A stretch of 64,000 nt of DNA from Azolla caroliniana (taxonomy: Eukaryota > Polypodiophyta). How positions within the stretch are numbered: position 1 is the first letter of the stretch; every line of letters begins with the position of its first letter. The notes under the pieces are model-generated. The model saw nothing but the letters and a program-made list of their open reading frames with translations. It searched no databases and was not told the origin of the DNA. The stretch lies in the NCBI GenBank assembly GCA_043228905.1, contig JBHGNT010000014.1, positions 15,500,001 through 15,564,000 of the forward strand, in the 5' to 3' direction. Shown piece after piece: positions 53,201 to 64,000 of this stretch. Position numbers and translations under genes: made by a program.

Positions 53201-53630
53201 GTCCATCTAGTAGGGAAACCTTCACACATGGCTCTATTAAAGATGTGTGCTAGCAATGGGAGCAAGGTGTCACGGGCATAGATAAAGTGCTCACCCACCA
53301 ATCCATCATGATCTTGGTCCTTCCCAAATTGTAGCCGATCAATGGCATTTCTTACATTTTGTGGAGTGAAAAAGGTTGATTCATGTGGGCATGAGCCATG
53401 TGGGTGGGGAAGAGGAGGTTGCCCTAGGATATCATATAGAACCTTTGCATATTCATGCCACACCTGAGGTGAGGTCAGTTGTGTGGTAGTTGGCCTCTCA
53501 TTAAACATTTTCCATGCTCTTTTACTTTCTTGTCCTAGAAACAAGAGATACAAATGATCTTCAAATTTAGCCAATTACAATCTCTTCTTCTTCCTTATGA
53601 GGCGTTGGAAGGTTGCTCTCGCTTGTTTGT
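50265..53630 (-). mobile_element. 5'-truncated LINE relic
   Basis: Minus strand: RT from WHEYAKVLYDILGQPP, LQFGKDQDHDGLVGEHF, SNYRTIMIGH (53574-52975), then after an inserted LTR TSTIRVKQGCPLSLTLFGLYIDE and LLYADDIVLISDS (52206-51793), then thumb and tail pieces to 50558. The 3' end is GACGTTAATATATCTTTCTTTCTTTC, the same as at 53637. Numerous frameshifts; inactive. Confidence 0.75.
52105..52847 (-). repeat. Solo LTR inserted in the LINE relic
   Basis: 743 bp between TGTCGTG and CACGACA, a perfect 7-bp terminal inverted repeat with TG...CA ends. A TATA box (TATAAAAGG, minus) lies at 52615-52607, which sets the orientation. No internal region or second LTR; the 5-bp flanks (CACGA, ATAGA) do not match well. 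RT sequence of the LINE is present on both sides. Confidence 0.6.
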
Positions 53631-54637
53631 GTGTATAGAAAGAAAGAAAGATATATTAACGTCTTCTAAGGCCAAAATTTGGCCCATGAGACAATAAGTG
53701 TACAATAAAATAGGGTGTCTACCCAATCATCGAAATACAGATAAAAATATAAATATAAATTAAGCTAAAAGAATTCTAGTATTTGTACAAAACATGTTAT
53801 GGTGTAACATATTCAATAAAGGAAATGACTTTGTACTAGGCCTAGTTTCATTTCCATCCAAGCCTCTCGAAAAGAAGTGGGGGGTCAAAGGGTTTCAGTG
53901 TGGGCGTGACATGTGGTCCCGATGAAGAAGGTACCCCAACCATGGCTTCTAGGTGATGTAGCTCACGTTCCCTTATTTTCTTAATTGCTTCTGCACCACG
54001 TCGAGTTGCTTTGAAACCCGGCATCCGAGGGCATTTGGTTCTTATTTGGTTGTATGCTTCATCAAGGAAGAGGCCCAGTGGTGCAAGTTTGTCCACATTC
54101 GTCGTCTCCCCCTGACCGTGAAAAACTTCATTTGTTACATGCTGGTGAATATTAGAAACGTTATTGTCAACATTTTGTAGTATATTCTCTCTATGTTGTT
54201 TTAGCTCTAAGATATATTTACCTAATTTCTTTATATCTAGAGTATCTAATAGTTTGGGGAGGGTGGGAAAGGTACCGAGTATGTCTGGGTATTTTGCCTT
54301 TATCTCGGTGTAAGTTGGACACTTGCATGTAAAGTGGTACTCATCCTCTATCTCTATGTGACATAATCTACATATCTTTTCCTATTCTAGGGACTCCATT
54401 AATACGACCATTGTCAATCTCAAGTTGGTGAGATGATATTCTAAGTAGTCCAATGGCAACCCTTAGTGCATTTGGTAAGAATACATCTAGATATTTTGAT
54501 TGTGTAATAAAACCTAACTTAGAGAAGTGCATGAAGAGTTCTTTATAGTACAACATTTTAGATGTGAGTGGCTCTAATGGGGTGATCCATTTATACCGAG
54601 TGTAAATTTGTCATATTTCTTGGCGTATTACTTTATT

Positions 54638-54957
54638 ACGATCCTCATGAGAGATTAAAGTATTATCAATTGTGTGGTTGTACCTAAGGGGAGGTAGATA
54701 ATTAATGTTTAGACCGTTTGCAAGAAGCCAACTCACCATCATGCCATACCATGAGCTAATATAACCGGACTCACATAGAGATTGAGATGCCTCAAAAACG
54801 ATCCTCATGAGATATTAAAGTATTATCAATCGCGTGGTTGTACCTAAGGGGAGGTAGATTATTAATGTTTAGACCGTTTTCAAGAAGCCAACTCACCATC
54901 ATGCCATACCATGAGCTAGTATAACCGGACTCATATAGAGATCGAGATGCCTCAAAA
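54638..54957. repeat. 160-bp tandem duplication inside the LINE relic
   Basis: ACGATCCTCATGAGA... at 54638 and again at 54798, with roughly ten differences. A local duplication after the LINE inserted. Confidence 0.85.
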
Positions 54958-55126
54958 GCTTGATGAGATATCCTATCATGTGGTTGGCTATTTATCCTAT
55001 GAATAAAGACCGCTCTCTAGGGACTATGTCAAAGGCTTGCCAAAGTCCACAAAACAACAATATATCTTCTTCTTGTGATCCTTTGTCTGGTCAATTAAGC
55101 ATCTAAGTGTGAAGATATGATCAATA

Positions 55127-56368
55127 CAGTAGACATTCGGTTAAGTGTGCACTTTGAACGCAAGGAAGAAGTGCGCACTTAACCGAGCTGCGCACTTAGG
55201 GGTTTTCTGAAACATTTTAGGGTTTTTTGGAAATTTTTAGGGTTTTCTGAAATATTTTCCTTCTGTATGCTAATCATACAATTCTTGATAAGAAAAGTGA
55301 TAAATTTATGTGATAAATTGACCTAAAACGTTTCTAGTTCCACCATTCATACTTTTCAATTTCTTTCTCTCAAACATTTTAGGGTTTTTGGGAAATTTTT
55401 AGGGTTTTCTGAAATATTTTTCCTTCTGTATGCTAATCATACAATTCTTGATAAGAAAAGTGATCAATTTATGTGTTAAATTAACCTAAAATGTTTCTAG
55501 TTTCACCATACACACTCTTCAATTTCTTTCTCGATTCTAGATGGTATTTGTCTTTTTGCTACATCTGAGAAATACATCCATTATGCAACAAACCTAATGA
55601 GCTTCCTTGGATGCATCATGCGATGGGATTTTTTCTTGCGTTTTCTTCCTAGTAGCAGCAAGTTTGAGGAATTGAAGTACAGATGGAGGAGACAAGAAAA
55701 GAGAGAGGGGGAGCAACAGATAAATCACCGACTGCAACTTTTGTCATCTAAACAAGATGCACAGAAAGAGAGAGGGAGGGAGAGAGGCTTTCTTCATGCA
55801 AGAAAAGAGCACACACAGATGTGATACAGGCACACACAGAAAGAGAAGGAGAACAGATGGATATGTTGCGCGTGGAGAAGGAGAGCTCACGTTCACAGCC
55901 AATTGCTACAAAACTTGACTATTCACGATCATCAAGATTTGTTTTCCATTCTTTGCTTATGTTCTTTAATCAAGAATCAAAATCACAGTTTTGTAATCGT
56001 AACACACACACGCACACACACACATGTAGAACACATGACACACATGACATACCCACAGAAACTCCTTTCGTTGTTTTCTTAATGTTTGGACTCGCTCTCG
56101 TTACCATAACACTTCTTGGTTCCTGTGTGACTAAACTTGTGGGATGTCCTTGTAATCGTAAACACACACATATGACACACACATAGACATACCCACAGAA
56201 GCTCCTTTTGTTGTTTTCTGAATGTTTGGAACATAGTTTTAACTTGGTTTGATGTAATTTCGTCATGAAACAATGTAATTTTTTTGATCCGGATTTTGAC
56301 CACTAAAAAAAGCGCACTTAATAGAATGGTGCACTTATGTGGGCACGCACTTAACCGAATGTCTACTG
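55127..56368. mobile_element. Non-autonomous Tc1/mariner (pogo-like) element
   Basis: The first 21 bp (CAGTAGACATTCGGTTAAGT, then G) are an exact inverted repeat of the last 21. TA flanks both ends (55125-55126, 56369-56370), and the LINE RT reads through after excision (GRAFSTT.DHIFTLRCL). TA duplication and CAGT-type ends are known for pogo/Tigger-like elements. The 1242-bp interior has no transposase. It contains two tandem duplications, at 55212-55535 (period 162) and 55993-56230 (period about 158). Confidence 0.85.
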
Positions 56369-58170
56369 TAGTAGAGAAGGCTCGCCCAAATTCAGCATGT
56401 TTAGGTGCTCGAAGATTTAAGGTCTTCATATAATTGCTAAGCTCTACTTCCATTATTGCACCATATAATTTAGCGAGTGTATGACCTATCATAATAGTCC
56501 TATATGTATTTGGGTCCATGGGGTTTCCTCCTTTATGTATGGGGGGCACTGTGTTCATAGTCCACTGTAGTGGAAAACCCTCGATGAGGGCACGATTGAA
56601 TATTAGAGTTAGAAAGTGAGCTAGGCACTTTTGCGCATATATGATGTGTTCTGCTCGCAATCATGTGTGGTCCATGAACTTCCTATGTTGTAATTTCTTT
56701 ATGACTTTGTGACCCTAGAGGTCGTGAAAAGTGTCCCCATGGTAGGGGGTGTAGAAGGCATTGGAATGGGTGGCTGGTTTGGTACTTGGTAAAGTTTCTC
56801 TGTATATGTGTGCCAAGTGTTGGGATCCTCGATGGGTGTTTGTGGTCTTGGTTCTCGTAGTCTCTTCCATGTAGTGGCACAATCGCTACTCATGAGCATA
56901 TGATAGAGTTCCAATATTGGGATGCCTCCCACATTCGTCTCTTACGACATGTCATCTTGCACATTTCTTTGCGAGCTTGTAGTGAGGTGATAGTACCACT
57001 GAGGTACGATACTTTAAGTTGTCTATGTAAGTCCCTACAATCCTCATCATACCATCTATTTTGTGGCATGGACCCTACTCTACCTTGATTGGAGTGTTTC
57101 GTATATGGGAAACTGCTAATTGTTGCGGAGTGAAGGATGTGTGCAAGTTCCGTAGTAAGGCTTTCTAAAGGCAAGGAGGAATCAAGAGAGGAGAGATGGG
57201 CCTGAACATGTCGGGAGTATATGTCAAAGAGCTCATGTGTGAAATGTATTGTGGTGTGATGGCTTGGCTAACTAGAGTTGGTGACGTTGGAGATATCACA
57301 TTTTAGTTCAAAGTATAAGAAACTATGATCCTCGCCAATAGGACATGGGGCCACCCGGAAGGAGTTAATCATGTGGATAACTTCAAGGCATCCTATTAGA
57401 TAATCAACTGTGCTTTCCCCTCCTCCATGTGGGAAACATGTGAGCTCTTCCGAGCCTGGCCACTTGGCTAAACCATTATATATGATCATCCGGTGTCGAT
57501 TGCCAAGTTCGAGTAGATGAAGGCCAAAGCTCATGGCATCCGCACCTTGATCTTTTGATCTATGTGTGGTGCCTATGTCTAAAGGATCGACATTTACCAT
57601 TTCTAGGTTTCTATCCATCTGAATATTGTGCATTGTCGGGATTGGGTTCTCGCATTGAAATCTCCTACAAGGAATCTACTTCTCCTTGGGAAGAATATCG
57701 GATTATGTCATCCGATAAAGGTTCGTATGGAGAAGGCCCATGCGGCACTCCTTCATCAACTAATCTCACCTCTCCAGCCATATTATAACGGGATACTTTC
57801 CGGGGAAAGTAACAAATGGCGAAAAATATTGCATGGTCCTTGCTAGTGAGGACTTTCACCCACATAAAACGAGCGTCTGGGTCTGTCCTTAGTATTTCTA
57901 TCCTATTATGTAGCTCTCTCCGAAATATTATTGCAACACCTCCAAATCCTTTGGTAGTGTGTCGACATGAGGTTTGTCTAAATACGGACTCTCAATGGAA
58001 TCCTTCGACTCGTGGGACTCCTCTATTTGGGCTTTGGTGTGTTTCTACCAAGAAAAGTATATCTAATACCTTTAATATATCTCCTCTAGGCGACCAGGGT
58101 GTGTCTAGAGTGCACCGTTACAATTCCATAAGGTCATCCTAAGTGTATTTTCTGTCACATTGGCCACACG

Positions 58171-59028
58171 CTGTCAATTAGTAGCGTGATCATTTATTAT
58201 CATTCGTCCGACTCGATAAAAGGCGCGATGCCCTTCTATACGAGCTTGCATGACTCGTGACATGCAACTTTTGCGGTGCTCAATTTGCATCTTAGTGAGG
58301 TCTTCATCCTTACAAGACCCCAAGGAAGGAAACCCAACCTGTAAGGTTGTGACTAAAACATTTTTAAGAAGGAAAAGCATACAGATGAAGGTAGGTCAGC
58401 TAAGATTTGAGAGAAGGAAAAAAGAAGGGGTAGCTCCAAGCATGTTGACCTGTTCCACATTGCCTAATGCTTATTCAAAAGGAGGGTTTCATATAGAAAC
58501 TCCCAATGTATTCACAGAGTTCATGCAATTGAGCTGAAGCTAGATGTTCATTTTAGTTCTCTTATCAATGCACTTTGTAGAAGTGGACTTGTGGACACTA
58601 CAACAAAAAATTTCAACAACATGACCCAAAAGGAAATTTGTCCAAATGTATGGAGTTCTTCAACTCTAGAATCAATGTCAACGACTGAATCAATAAAATT
58701 ATAAGGAAACTTCAGAGGTTCCTTCTGTTATTTACCCAACAAAATATCAGCTCCAAAGTTATCATGTGATATTTCAGACTTGTGTTTCAAGGAAACCGTG
58801 ACATACAGTAGAAAGTTGTGGTAGTAAACTTCCAAGAAGGTAAAGTATGCAGAGGAAGGTAGGAAAACTCAAGGTAGCTAACTATGTAGGTAGAGCTCAC
58901 ACAAAAGAAATCAAAGGATCCAAGAGATATACCTTGCAGAAACAAAACAGATGCACACGGCCTTTTCTAAGAAAGTTGGCCCCATGTTATTTTGGCCTCA
59001 ATAGCTGACTCTACTTCAGTGTCCCCTG
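58171..59028. other. No gene assigned; possible small exon
   Basis: A minus-strand frame at 58174-58380 may be the 5' leader of the neighbouring LINE. Near 58975-58940 an acceptor-like TTTCTTAG, a 34-nt coding-like stretch and a GTATATC donor could be a host microexon. I cannot connect it to the exons at 49.5-50.3 kb. Confidence 0.25.
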
Positions 59029-59661
59029 TGTTAGATATAATCAATGATCAGCCCCAAGTTGTAAATCTATCCCCATATGTGCTCTTAGAGTGCACATTTT
59101 GTGATAGCGCCCCAAATGAGGAGCGGCTAGTGTGCAACTCGACCATATGGGTCGATAAGGTGTTAATCTAGGAAACCGTAGATGCGTAGGACACAATATA
59201 TTTAGGAAAGAGAGAAATAGATAAAAGGATTGGCTAATCAAGTCAGCTAGAATATTTTGTGGGCAAGTTACGATGTACTTAGTCTTGAAGTATGCGTCAT
59301 TGACTTCAAGATAAGTATTATCTAGCACTAGCCTGTACCTAGGGAGTTGGGTCATATTAAATGACAAGTCAGTTGACAGAAAAGGAATATCTCCACTACT
59401 GTCAACTGACTTGCACATTTATACTAAGACCAAACATAGATTATAAGTCACTTTTCTCACACAGTGGTCAGATTGATCATTAGTCCCCACTAATTTTGTA
59501 GTGAGCCGGTCCATATCCTATCTAAGCTCTAAGGTGTGAGCGCATGGGAAAACTACCATTTTGAACTACTCTCATATGTAATAGAAATTCTGTTTACATA
59601 TATCCATCTCTGCAGTTGTAACTCTATATACCTATCTACTCGATTCTCAATATTTCTAATA
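59029..59661 (+). repeat. 5' LTR of the intact copia element
   Basis: 633 bp with imperfect terminal inverted repeat TGTTAGA...TCTAATA. The end is set by the PBS that follows directly. Confidence 0.88.
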
Positions 59662-59673
59662 TGGTATCAGAGC
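59662..59673 (+). other. PBS (initiator tRNA-Met)
   Basis: TGGTATCAGAGC, the usual primer site of plant copia elements, immediately after the LTR. Confidence 0.92.
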
Positions 59674-59766
59674 GAAGAGGTTGATCTAGATTAGGTATAT
59701 ACGGGTAGTTGCTGTCTAGCAATAGAGAGAAATAGAGAGAGAGACAGAGAGAGAGACAGAGTATCA

Positions 59767-62700
59767 ATGGCCTTGTCCACGAATGTTGCAGCTGCTCCAT
59801 TGCGCATTCGCCCACCTCCATTGTCTGATGGAAAGCTAGATGGAACCAACTACACTCTATGGAAGTTCAAAATGTCTGCCATTTTGGATTCCTACGAGTT
59901 GTTGGAAACAATCATGGGACCCACAGGGGGAGACCCTGAGCCCATGGCAACCTTTGACCCTGCACACCCTACCACATCAATTCCTCCAAATGCTGATCTA
60001 CTTCGAGCCTGGAAGAGAAGGAATGCTGATGCGCTATGTACCATAGTCACTGGTGTATGTGACTCCGTACTAACACTAGTGCAACATACAACTATGGCAC
60101 ATGAAGCTTGGAGCATATTGGCCAGCCAGTATGAGACCAGAAACTATACAAGGATACAAAACCTCGAAAATCAGCTTGCTGCAGAGAAGCTCGCTGATGG
60201 AGAGAAAGTAGAATCCTTTGTAAAAAGGATTAAGGATCTTCAAGATCAGCTGGCGGCTGTTGGAGTAGTCGTCTCTCAAGAGGATATGGCTCGTCGGTGC
60301 ATTCGAGTACTTCCTTTCAAGTATGATGGCATTGTGACAGCATTGAACACTCAGGTTCGACCCACTCCTTTAAAATTTGATGAACTAAGTGCAATGCTGC
60401 TTGAAGAGGAGCTTCGGCTGAAGACAAGAGAAGAAAGGGAAGATTCAGCATTTGTCTCTAGGACTAAGGGTGAAGGGGCATCCAATTCAAACAATGCGAA
60501 TAGGATACCGAAGAAGAAGAAGTTCAATGGATCGTGTTTCTACTGTGACAAGAAGGGTCACACAATCAAGGATTGTCGAAAGAAGATGGCGGATGAGAAG
60601 AATGGTTCTAATAAGACTTCTTGGAGAGAGCCCGAGTCCGCTAACAATGTCGTAGATGAACTAGAGTTATGGGTCGCAACTGAAGAAGTGTGTTCTTCAG
60701 TTGACACTCAAGTTGTTGATGAGTCTTGGATTCTCGATAGTGGAGCATCCCGACATATGACCAGTAATCGTGACTGGTACAGTTCTTGGACACCTCTACA
60801 AGAGCCCATCAATGTTGTGGTCGGGAACAATGCTCGATGTCCGGCCAAAGGAACCGGAACCGTCTCCCTCAAAGCAACGACCGGTGGGACAAAGCATCTC
60901 TCTCAAGTGTTGTACGTGCCAGATCTGAAGAAGAATCTACTGTCCATTTCTGCACTGACTGAAAAGGGTCTTGATGTTCGATTCAAGAAGTCGGGTGCAG
61001 AAATAACAGATTCTGCTGGCAAGGTTGTAGGAATAGGGGTGAGGCGCAACAATCTCTATGAGCTGAGCGCGTTTACCATTTCTACTGACCACAGCACAAG
61101 TACCAACACAAAGCAATGGCATGAGAGATTTGGGCATCTCAACGTTGCTGTGTTGAAGGAGATGAAGAAGTCGAATATGGTAGTTGGGTTGCCAACCCTA
61201 TCTGACTTAAGTCATGTTTGTGATGCTTGTATGATGGGCAAGCATCAAAGATCAGCCATTCCAAAAGAGAGTCAAAATCGGGCAAAGACTCCTCTACAGC
61301 TAATACACATTGACCTCTCTGGAAAAATGGTGACTCCTGCAATGGGTGGATCTCTCTACTATATGCTAATAGTCGACGACTTCAGCAGAAAGATGTGGGT
61401 TTACTTCCTTCGGGAGAAGGCTGAAGCTTTTAAAATCTTCAAAAGATGGCATAAGTTTGTCGAGCGAGAGTCTGGAAAGTTAGTGAAGGAGCTACGCTCT
61501 GATCGAGGTGGAGAATTCTTATCAATAGAATTCTGTGAGTATTGCAAAGAGCATGGAATTAAGCGCCAACTTACAACTGCCTACACCCCACAACAAAATG
61601 GCGTTGTCGAACGTCGAAATCGAACAGTTGTCGAGATGGCTAGGTGTATGTTGAAGGCACAAGCGCTGCCCGACCCATTCTGGGCTGAAGCAGTGAACAC
61701 AGCAGTTTACATCCTCAATCGGAGCTACACGAAGGCACTTCAAGGGAAAACACCCCAAGAAGCTTATTCAGGCAAGAAACCTTCAGTGCTGCACTTCAGA
61801 ACCTTTGGGTGTATGTGCTACGCACATATTCCAGATGTGAGCAGAAAGAAGTTGGATGCTAAAAGCAAAAAGTGTATCTTTCTCGGATATAGTGAAGAGT
61901 CAAAGGCCTATCGACTCTACGATCCAGAGGCAAGAAAGATATTGACAAGCCGCGATGTGGTGTTCGATGAGGAACAACCACAGCTAGCTGAGAACAACGA
62001 TTCTCAAGTTATCTCATCAACTGAAGAAGTATTTTACCCAATCCCGACCCATTATCCAAAAAAGGAAGCTGAACCATCTGATGGTAATGGTTCACTAGTT
62101 CAGCCTATGCCAGTCCCACATGTAAAGAAAATACCTAAGTGGGCTCAACAACTCTTCAATGATCATACTCCTAAAGTTGAGTTTCCTGAAACTTCAACTG
62201 ATGGATTACGAAGATCAAGAAGAATACAGGAGCAAGGAAGAACCTCTGACCACATTGTCAACATGGCTCTGATGGTGGACATCATAGGCTCAGTGAGTGA
62301 GCCAACCTCGGTGGAGGAAGCTATGGCCGACCCGAAGTGGAAAGAGGCGATGATATCAGAATATGATAGCATCATGAAAAATGACACATGGGAGTTGGTA
62401 GAGAGGCCAACAAAGAAGAAGGTGATAGGCACGAAGTGGGTATGGAAAGTAAAGTATAAAGCTGATGGCTCTTTGGAGAAATTCAAGGCCAGGCTAGTAG
62501 CGCAAGGATACTCCCAAATTGAAGGGTTCGATGTACAAGAAACATTTGCCCCGACAGCTCGCATGACAACAATTCGAATGGTCATAGCGTTGGCTGCTTC
62601 AAGAGGATGGCCGATTTATCAAATGGATGTCAAATCAGCATTTCTGAATGGGCATCTCAAGGAGGAGGTATATGTGACACAACCACCGGGGTTTGAGATA

Positions 62701-63861
62701 CCAAATTCAGAAAACAAAGTTTGTAAGCTGAAGAAGGCACTATATGGTCTAAAGCAAGCACCAAGAGCTTGGAACAAGAGGATAGACAGCTTCTTACGAT
62801 CAATCGACTTTAAGCAATGTGCTTCGGATGCAAGTATGTATGTCAAAATGAAGGACGGGAAACAAGTCATCATTATCATTTACGTGGATGATCTAGTACT
62901 TACTGGTGACCATGAAGAGTGCATTGGCCAAACACAAGAGTGTTTGAAAACTGAGTTTGAAATGACAGACTTGGGGATTCTACACTACTTCCTTGGAATT
63001 GAGGTTTGGCAAACCTCGGTCGGCATCTTCATGTCACAAAGAAAGTATGCAACAGAGATCTTGAAGACCTTCGGGATGATGGACAGCAAGTCGAAGTCGA
63101 CTCCAATGGAGTCAAACTGCAAGCTATCCCAAGAAGACTCATCACCAATGGTTGACATAAGGAAGTATAGACAACTAGTAGGAAGTCTAATTTTCCTATG
63201 CAACACTAGGCCGGATATTTGTTTTGCAGTCAATGTGGTGAGTCGATTCAGCAACAAGCCGAAGGAGACTCATTGGAAAGCTGCTCTATGTGTATTAAAG
63301 TACATTGTGGGTACTTTAAATTATGGAATCTTCTACAAGCCAACAATTGACCAACTTAGTGGATATTGCGACTCCGATTGGGCTGGAGATAGTGATTCCG
63401 GAAAATCAGTTTCTGGATATTGTTTTTCAATAGGATCTGGAGCTGTTTCATGGAGTAGTAAAAAACAACCAACAGTGGCACTATCTTCAACGGAGGCAGA
63501 ATACAAAGCAGCATGCATAGCGGCATGCGAGGTAGTTTGGCTAAGAAGAATCCTTATGGATGTGGCAGTCCCAATAAGGACGGCAACGGTATTGAGGTGT
63601 GACAATCAGAGTTGCATGGCCATTGCCAAGAACCCCGTATTTCATGCACATACTAAACACATAGAGATTCAGTATCACTATGTGCGGGAGCTAATAAATG
63701 ATGAGATTGTGGAGCTTGAGTACTGTCCAACATCAGAAAATGCTGCAGATATCTTCACAAAGGCGCTTGGAGCAGAACAGTTGCAACAACACCTTCGACG
63801 ACTAGGTGTTGGCCCAATTCCAAGTGAACTCAATGGGTTGATCATTGAGGGGGCGTGTTAG
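59767..63861 (+). CDS. Copia gag-pol polyprotein, intact
   Basis: 1364 residues from the first ATG after the PBS. Gag (UBN2-type) about 30-230. CCHC knuckle C257, C260, H265, C270. Aspartic protease D324 in [13 protein letters not shown]-pre-integrase WHERFGHLN. Integrase D516, D579, E615 (D-X62-D-X35-E). RT with [23 protein letters not shown] and YVDD at 1039-1042. RNase H D1202, E1243 and D1279. The stop at 63859-63861 extends six bases into the 3' LTR. All domains needed for copia replication (packaging, cleavage, cDNA synthesis, integration) are present without a break, in one frame, so gag and pol are made as one product. The polypurine tract lies within the last codons. Confidence 0.96.
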   Translation: MALSTNVAAAPLRIRPPPLSDGKLDGTNYTLWKFKMSAILDSYELLETIMGPTGGDPEPMATFDPAHPTTSIPPNADLLRAWKRRNADALCTIVTGVCDSVLTLVQHTTMAHEAWSILASQYETRNYTRIQNLENQLAAEKLADGEKVESFVKRIKDLQDQLAAVGVVVSQEDMARRCIRVLPFKYDGIVTALNTQVRPTPLKFDELSAMLLEEELRLKTREEREDSAFVSRTKGEGASNSNNANRIPKKKKFNGSCFYCDKKGHTIKDCRKKMADEKNGSNKTSWREPESANNVVDELELWVATEEVCSSVDTQVVDESWILDSGASRHMTSNRDWYSSWTPLQEPINVVVGNNARCPAKGTGTVSLKATTGGTKHLSQVLYVPDLKKNLLSISALTEKGLDVRFKKSGAEITDSAGKVVGIGVRRNNLYELSAFTISTDHSTSTNTKQWHERFGHLNVAVLKEMKKSNMVVGLPTLSDLSHVCDACMMGKHQRSAIPKESQNRAKTPLQLIHIDLSGKMVTPAMGGSLYYMLIVDDFSRKMWVYFLREKAEAFKIFKRWHKFVERESGKLVKELRSDRGGEFLSIEFCEYCKEHGIKRQLTTAYTPQQNGVVERRNRTVVEMARCMLKAQALPDPFWAEAVNTAVYILNRSYTKALQGKTPQEAYSGKKPSVLHFRTFGCMCYAHIPDVSRKKLDAKSKKCIFLGYSEESKAYRLYDPEARKILTSRDVVFDEEQPQLAENNDSQVISSTEEVFYPIPTHYPKKEAEPSDGNGSLVQPMPVPHVKKIPKWAQQLFNDHTPKVEFPETSTDGLRRSRRIQEQGRTSDHIVNMALMVDIIGSVSEPTSVEEAMADPKWKEAMISEYDSIMKNDTWELVERPTKKKVIGTKWVWKVKYKADGSLEKFKARLVAQGYSQIEGFDVQETFAPTARMTTIRMVIALAASRGWPIYQMDVKSAFLNGHLKEEVYVTQPPGFEIPNSENKVCKLKKALYGLKQAPRAWNKRIDSFLRSIDFKQCASDASMYVKMKDGKQVIIIIYVDDLVLTGDHEECIGQTQECLKTEFEMTDLGILHYFLGIEVWQTSVGIFMSQRKYATEILKTFGMMDSKSKSTPMESNCKLSQEDSSPMVDIRKYRQLVGSLIFLCNTRPDICFAVNVVSRFSNKPKETHWKAALCVLKYIVGTLNYGIFYKPTIDQLSGYCDSDWAGDSDSGKSVSGYCFSIGSGAVSWSSKKQPTVALSSTEAEYKAACIAACEVVWLRRILMDVAVPIRTATVLRCDNQSCMAIAKNPVFHAHTKHIEIQYHYVRELINDEIVELEYCPTSENAADIFTKALGAEQLQQHLRRLGVGPIPSELNGLIIEGAC
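63843..63855 (+). other. Polypurine tract of the intact copia element
   Basis: CATTGAGGGGGCG directly before TGTTAGATAT of the 3' LTR; it overlaps the end of the reading frame. Confidence 0.8.
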
Positions 63862-64000
63862 ATATAATCAATGATCAGCCCCAAGTTGTAAATCTATCCC
63901 CATATGTGCTCTTAGAGTGCACATTTTGTGATAGCGCCCCAAATGAGGAGCGGCTAGTGTGCAACTCGACCATATGGGTCGATAAGGTGTTAATCTAGGA
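63856..64000 (+). repeat. 3' LTR of the intact copia element (first 145 bp)
   Basis: Identical to 59029-59173 over the visible length; the rest lies outside the window. Confidence 0.95.

Larger units (their letters stand above)
53637..58170 (-). mobile_element. Longer LINE relic, split by a pogo-like element
   Basis: ORF2 begins near 58140 (MTLWNCNGA), followed by endonuclease text (ILFLVETHQSP, AICYFPRK, HSFLYFELK) to 57270, linker, RT (ALIEGFPLQWTMNTVPPIHKGG, TYRTIMIGHTLAKLYGAIMEVELS) to 56380, and after the pogo-like insertion DHIFTLRCLIDQTKDHKKKIYCCFVDF and tail. Many stops. The 3' end at 53637 repeats that of the neighbour LINE. The 5' limit could reach 58380. Confidence 0.75.
59029..64000 (+). 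mobile_element. Intact Ty1/copia retrotransposon, 3' LTR running off the window
   Basis: 5' LTR 59029-59661, PBS TGGTATCAGAGC at 59662, one long gag-pol ORF, polypurine tract, 3' LTR from 63856. All 145 visible bases of the 3' LTR match the 5' LTR, so the insertion is recent. The base pairs before the 5' LTR are CCCTG; the same five would be expected after the 3' LTR. Confidence 0.95.

Overview
This window is nuclear DNA of a land plant. The evidence is a split plant-type amino-acid permease gene with GT-AG introns, plant LINEs whose ORF1 carries a DUF4283-like region and a CCHC knuckle, Ty1/copia elements primed by initiator tRNA-Met, and hAT- and pogo-type DNA transposons. Almost everything is transposable element. 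I cannot name the species; dense nesting and long introns suggest a large, repeat-rich genome.

Layout. (1) 1-1731: the 5' part of a BAT1-like amino-acid transporter gene on the minus strand (two exons, one complete intron). (2) 2.6-5.5 kb: decayed LINE fragments. (3) 5506-36158: a stack of insertions, each inside the previous one. A plus-strand LINE relic (4790-5497, resumed 36167-37410) was hit by a short hAT-like transposon (8-bp TSD, TIRs). That element received a truncated LINE (5765-6701) and a near full-length minus-strand LINE (about 6933-35881). The LINE's ORF2 was hit by a young Ty1/copia element (9868-32374, TSD GAGAT). The copia pol gene was in turn broken by a 17.5-kb tandem array of a gypsy-type element (11290-28801). 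(4) 38-44 kb: a LINE relic split by a decayed gypsy element (39460-43535) with a very long LTR that contains a 15-unit minisatellite. (5) 45-50 kb: a recombinant, dead copia element sitting next to possible host exons. (6) 50-58.2 kb: two minus-strand LINE relics, one cut by a solo LTR and one by a pogo-like element. (7) 59029-64000: an intact copia element with a 1364-codon gag-pol; its 3' LTR runs off the window.

The most unusual object is the gypsy array. Its period is exactly 7154 bp: LTR1, an ORF for an unrecognised acidic repeat protein, a second and clearly different LTR (LTR2), an RT-RNaseH-integrase ORF with no gag or protease, then LTR1 again. Both LTRs have their own polypurine tract, PBS-like site, TATA box and a shared palindromic box at the same distance from the TATA. 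This looks like a retroelement with two promoters and separate gag-like and pol transcription units. The LTRs, and the LTR of a related decayed element at 39-43 kb, also contain tRNA-like modules (A box and B box 53-54 nt apart, T-arm stems that keep pairing while their sequence changes). The function of both features is inference; the architecture is read directly from the sequence.
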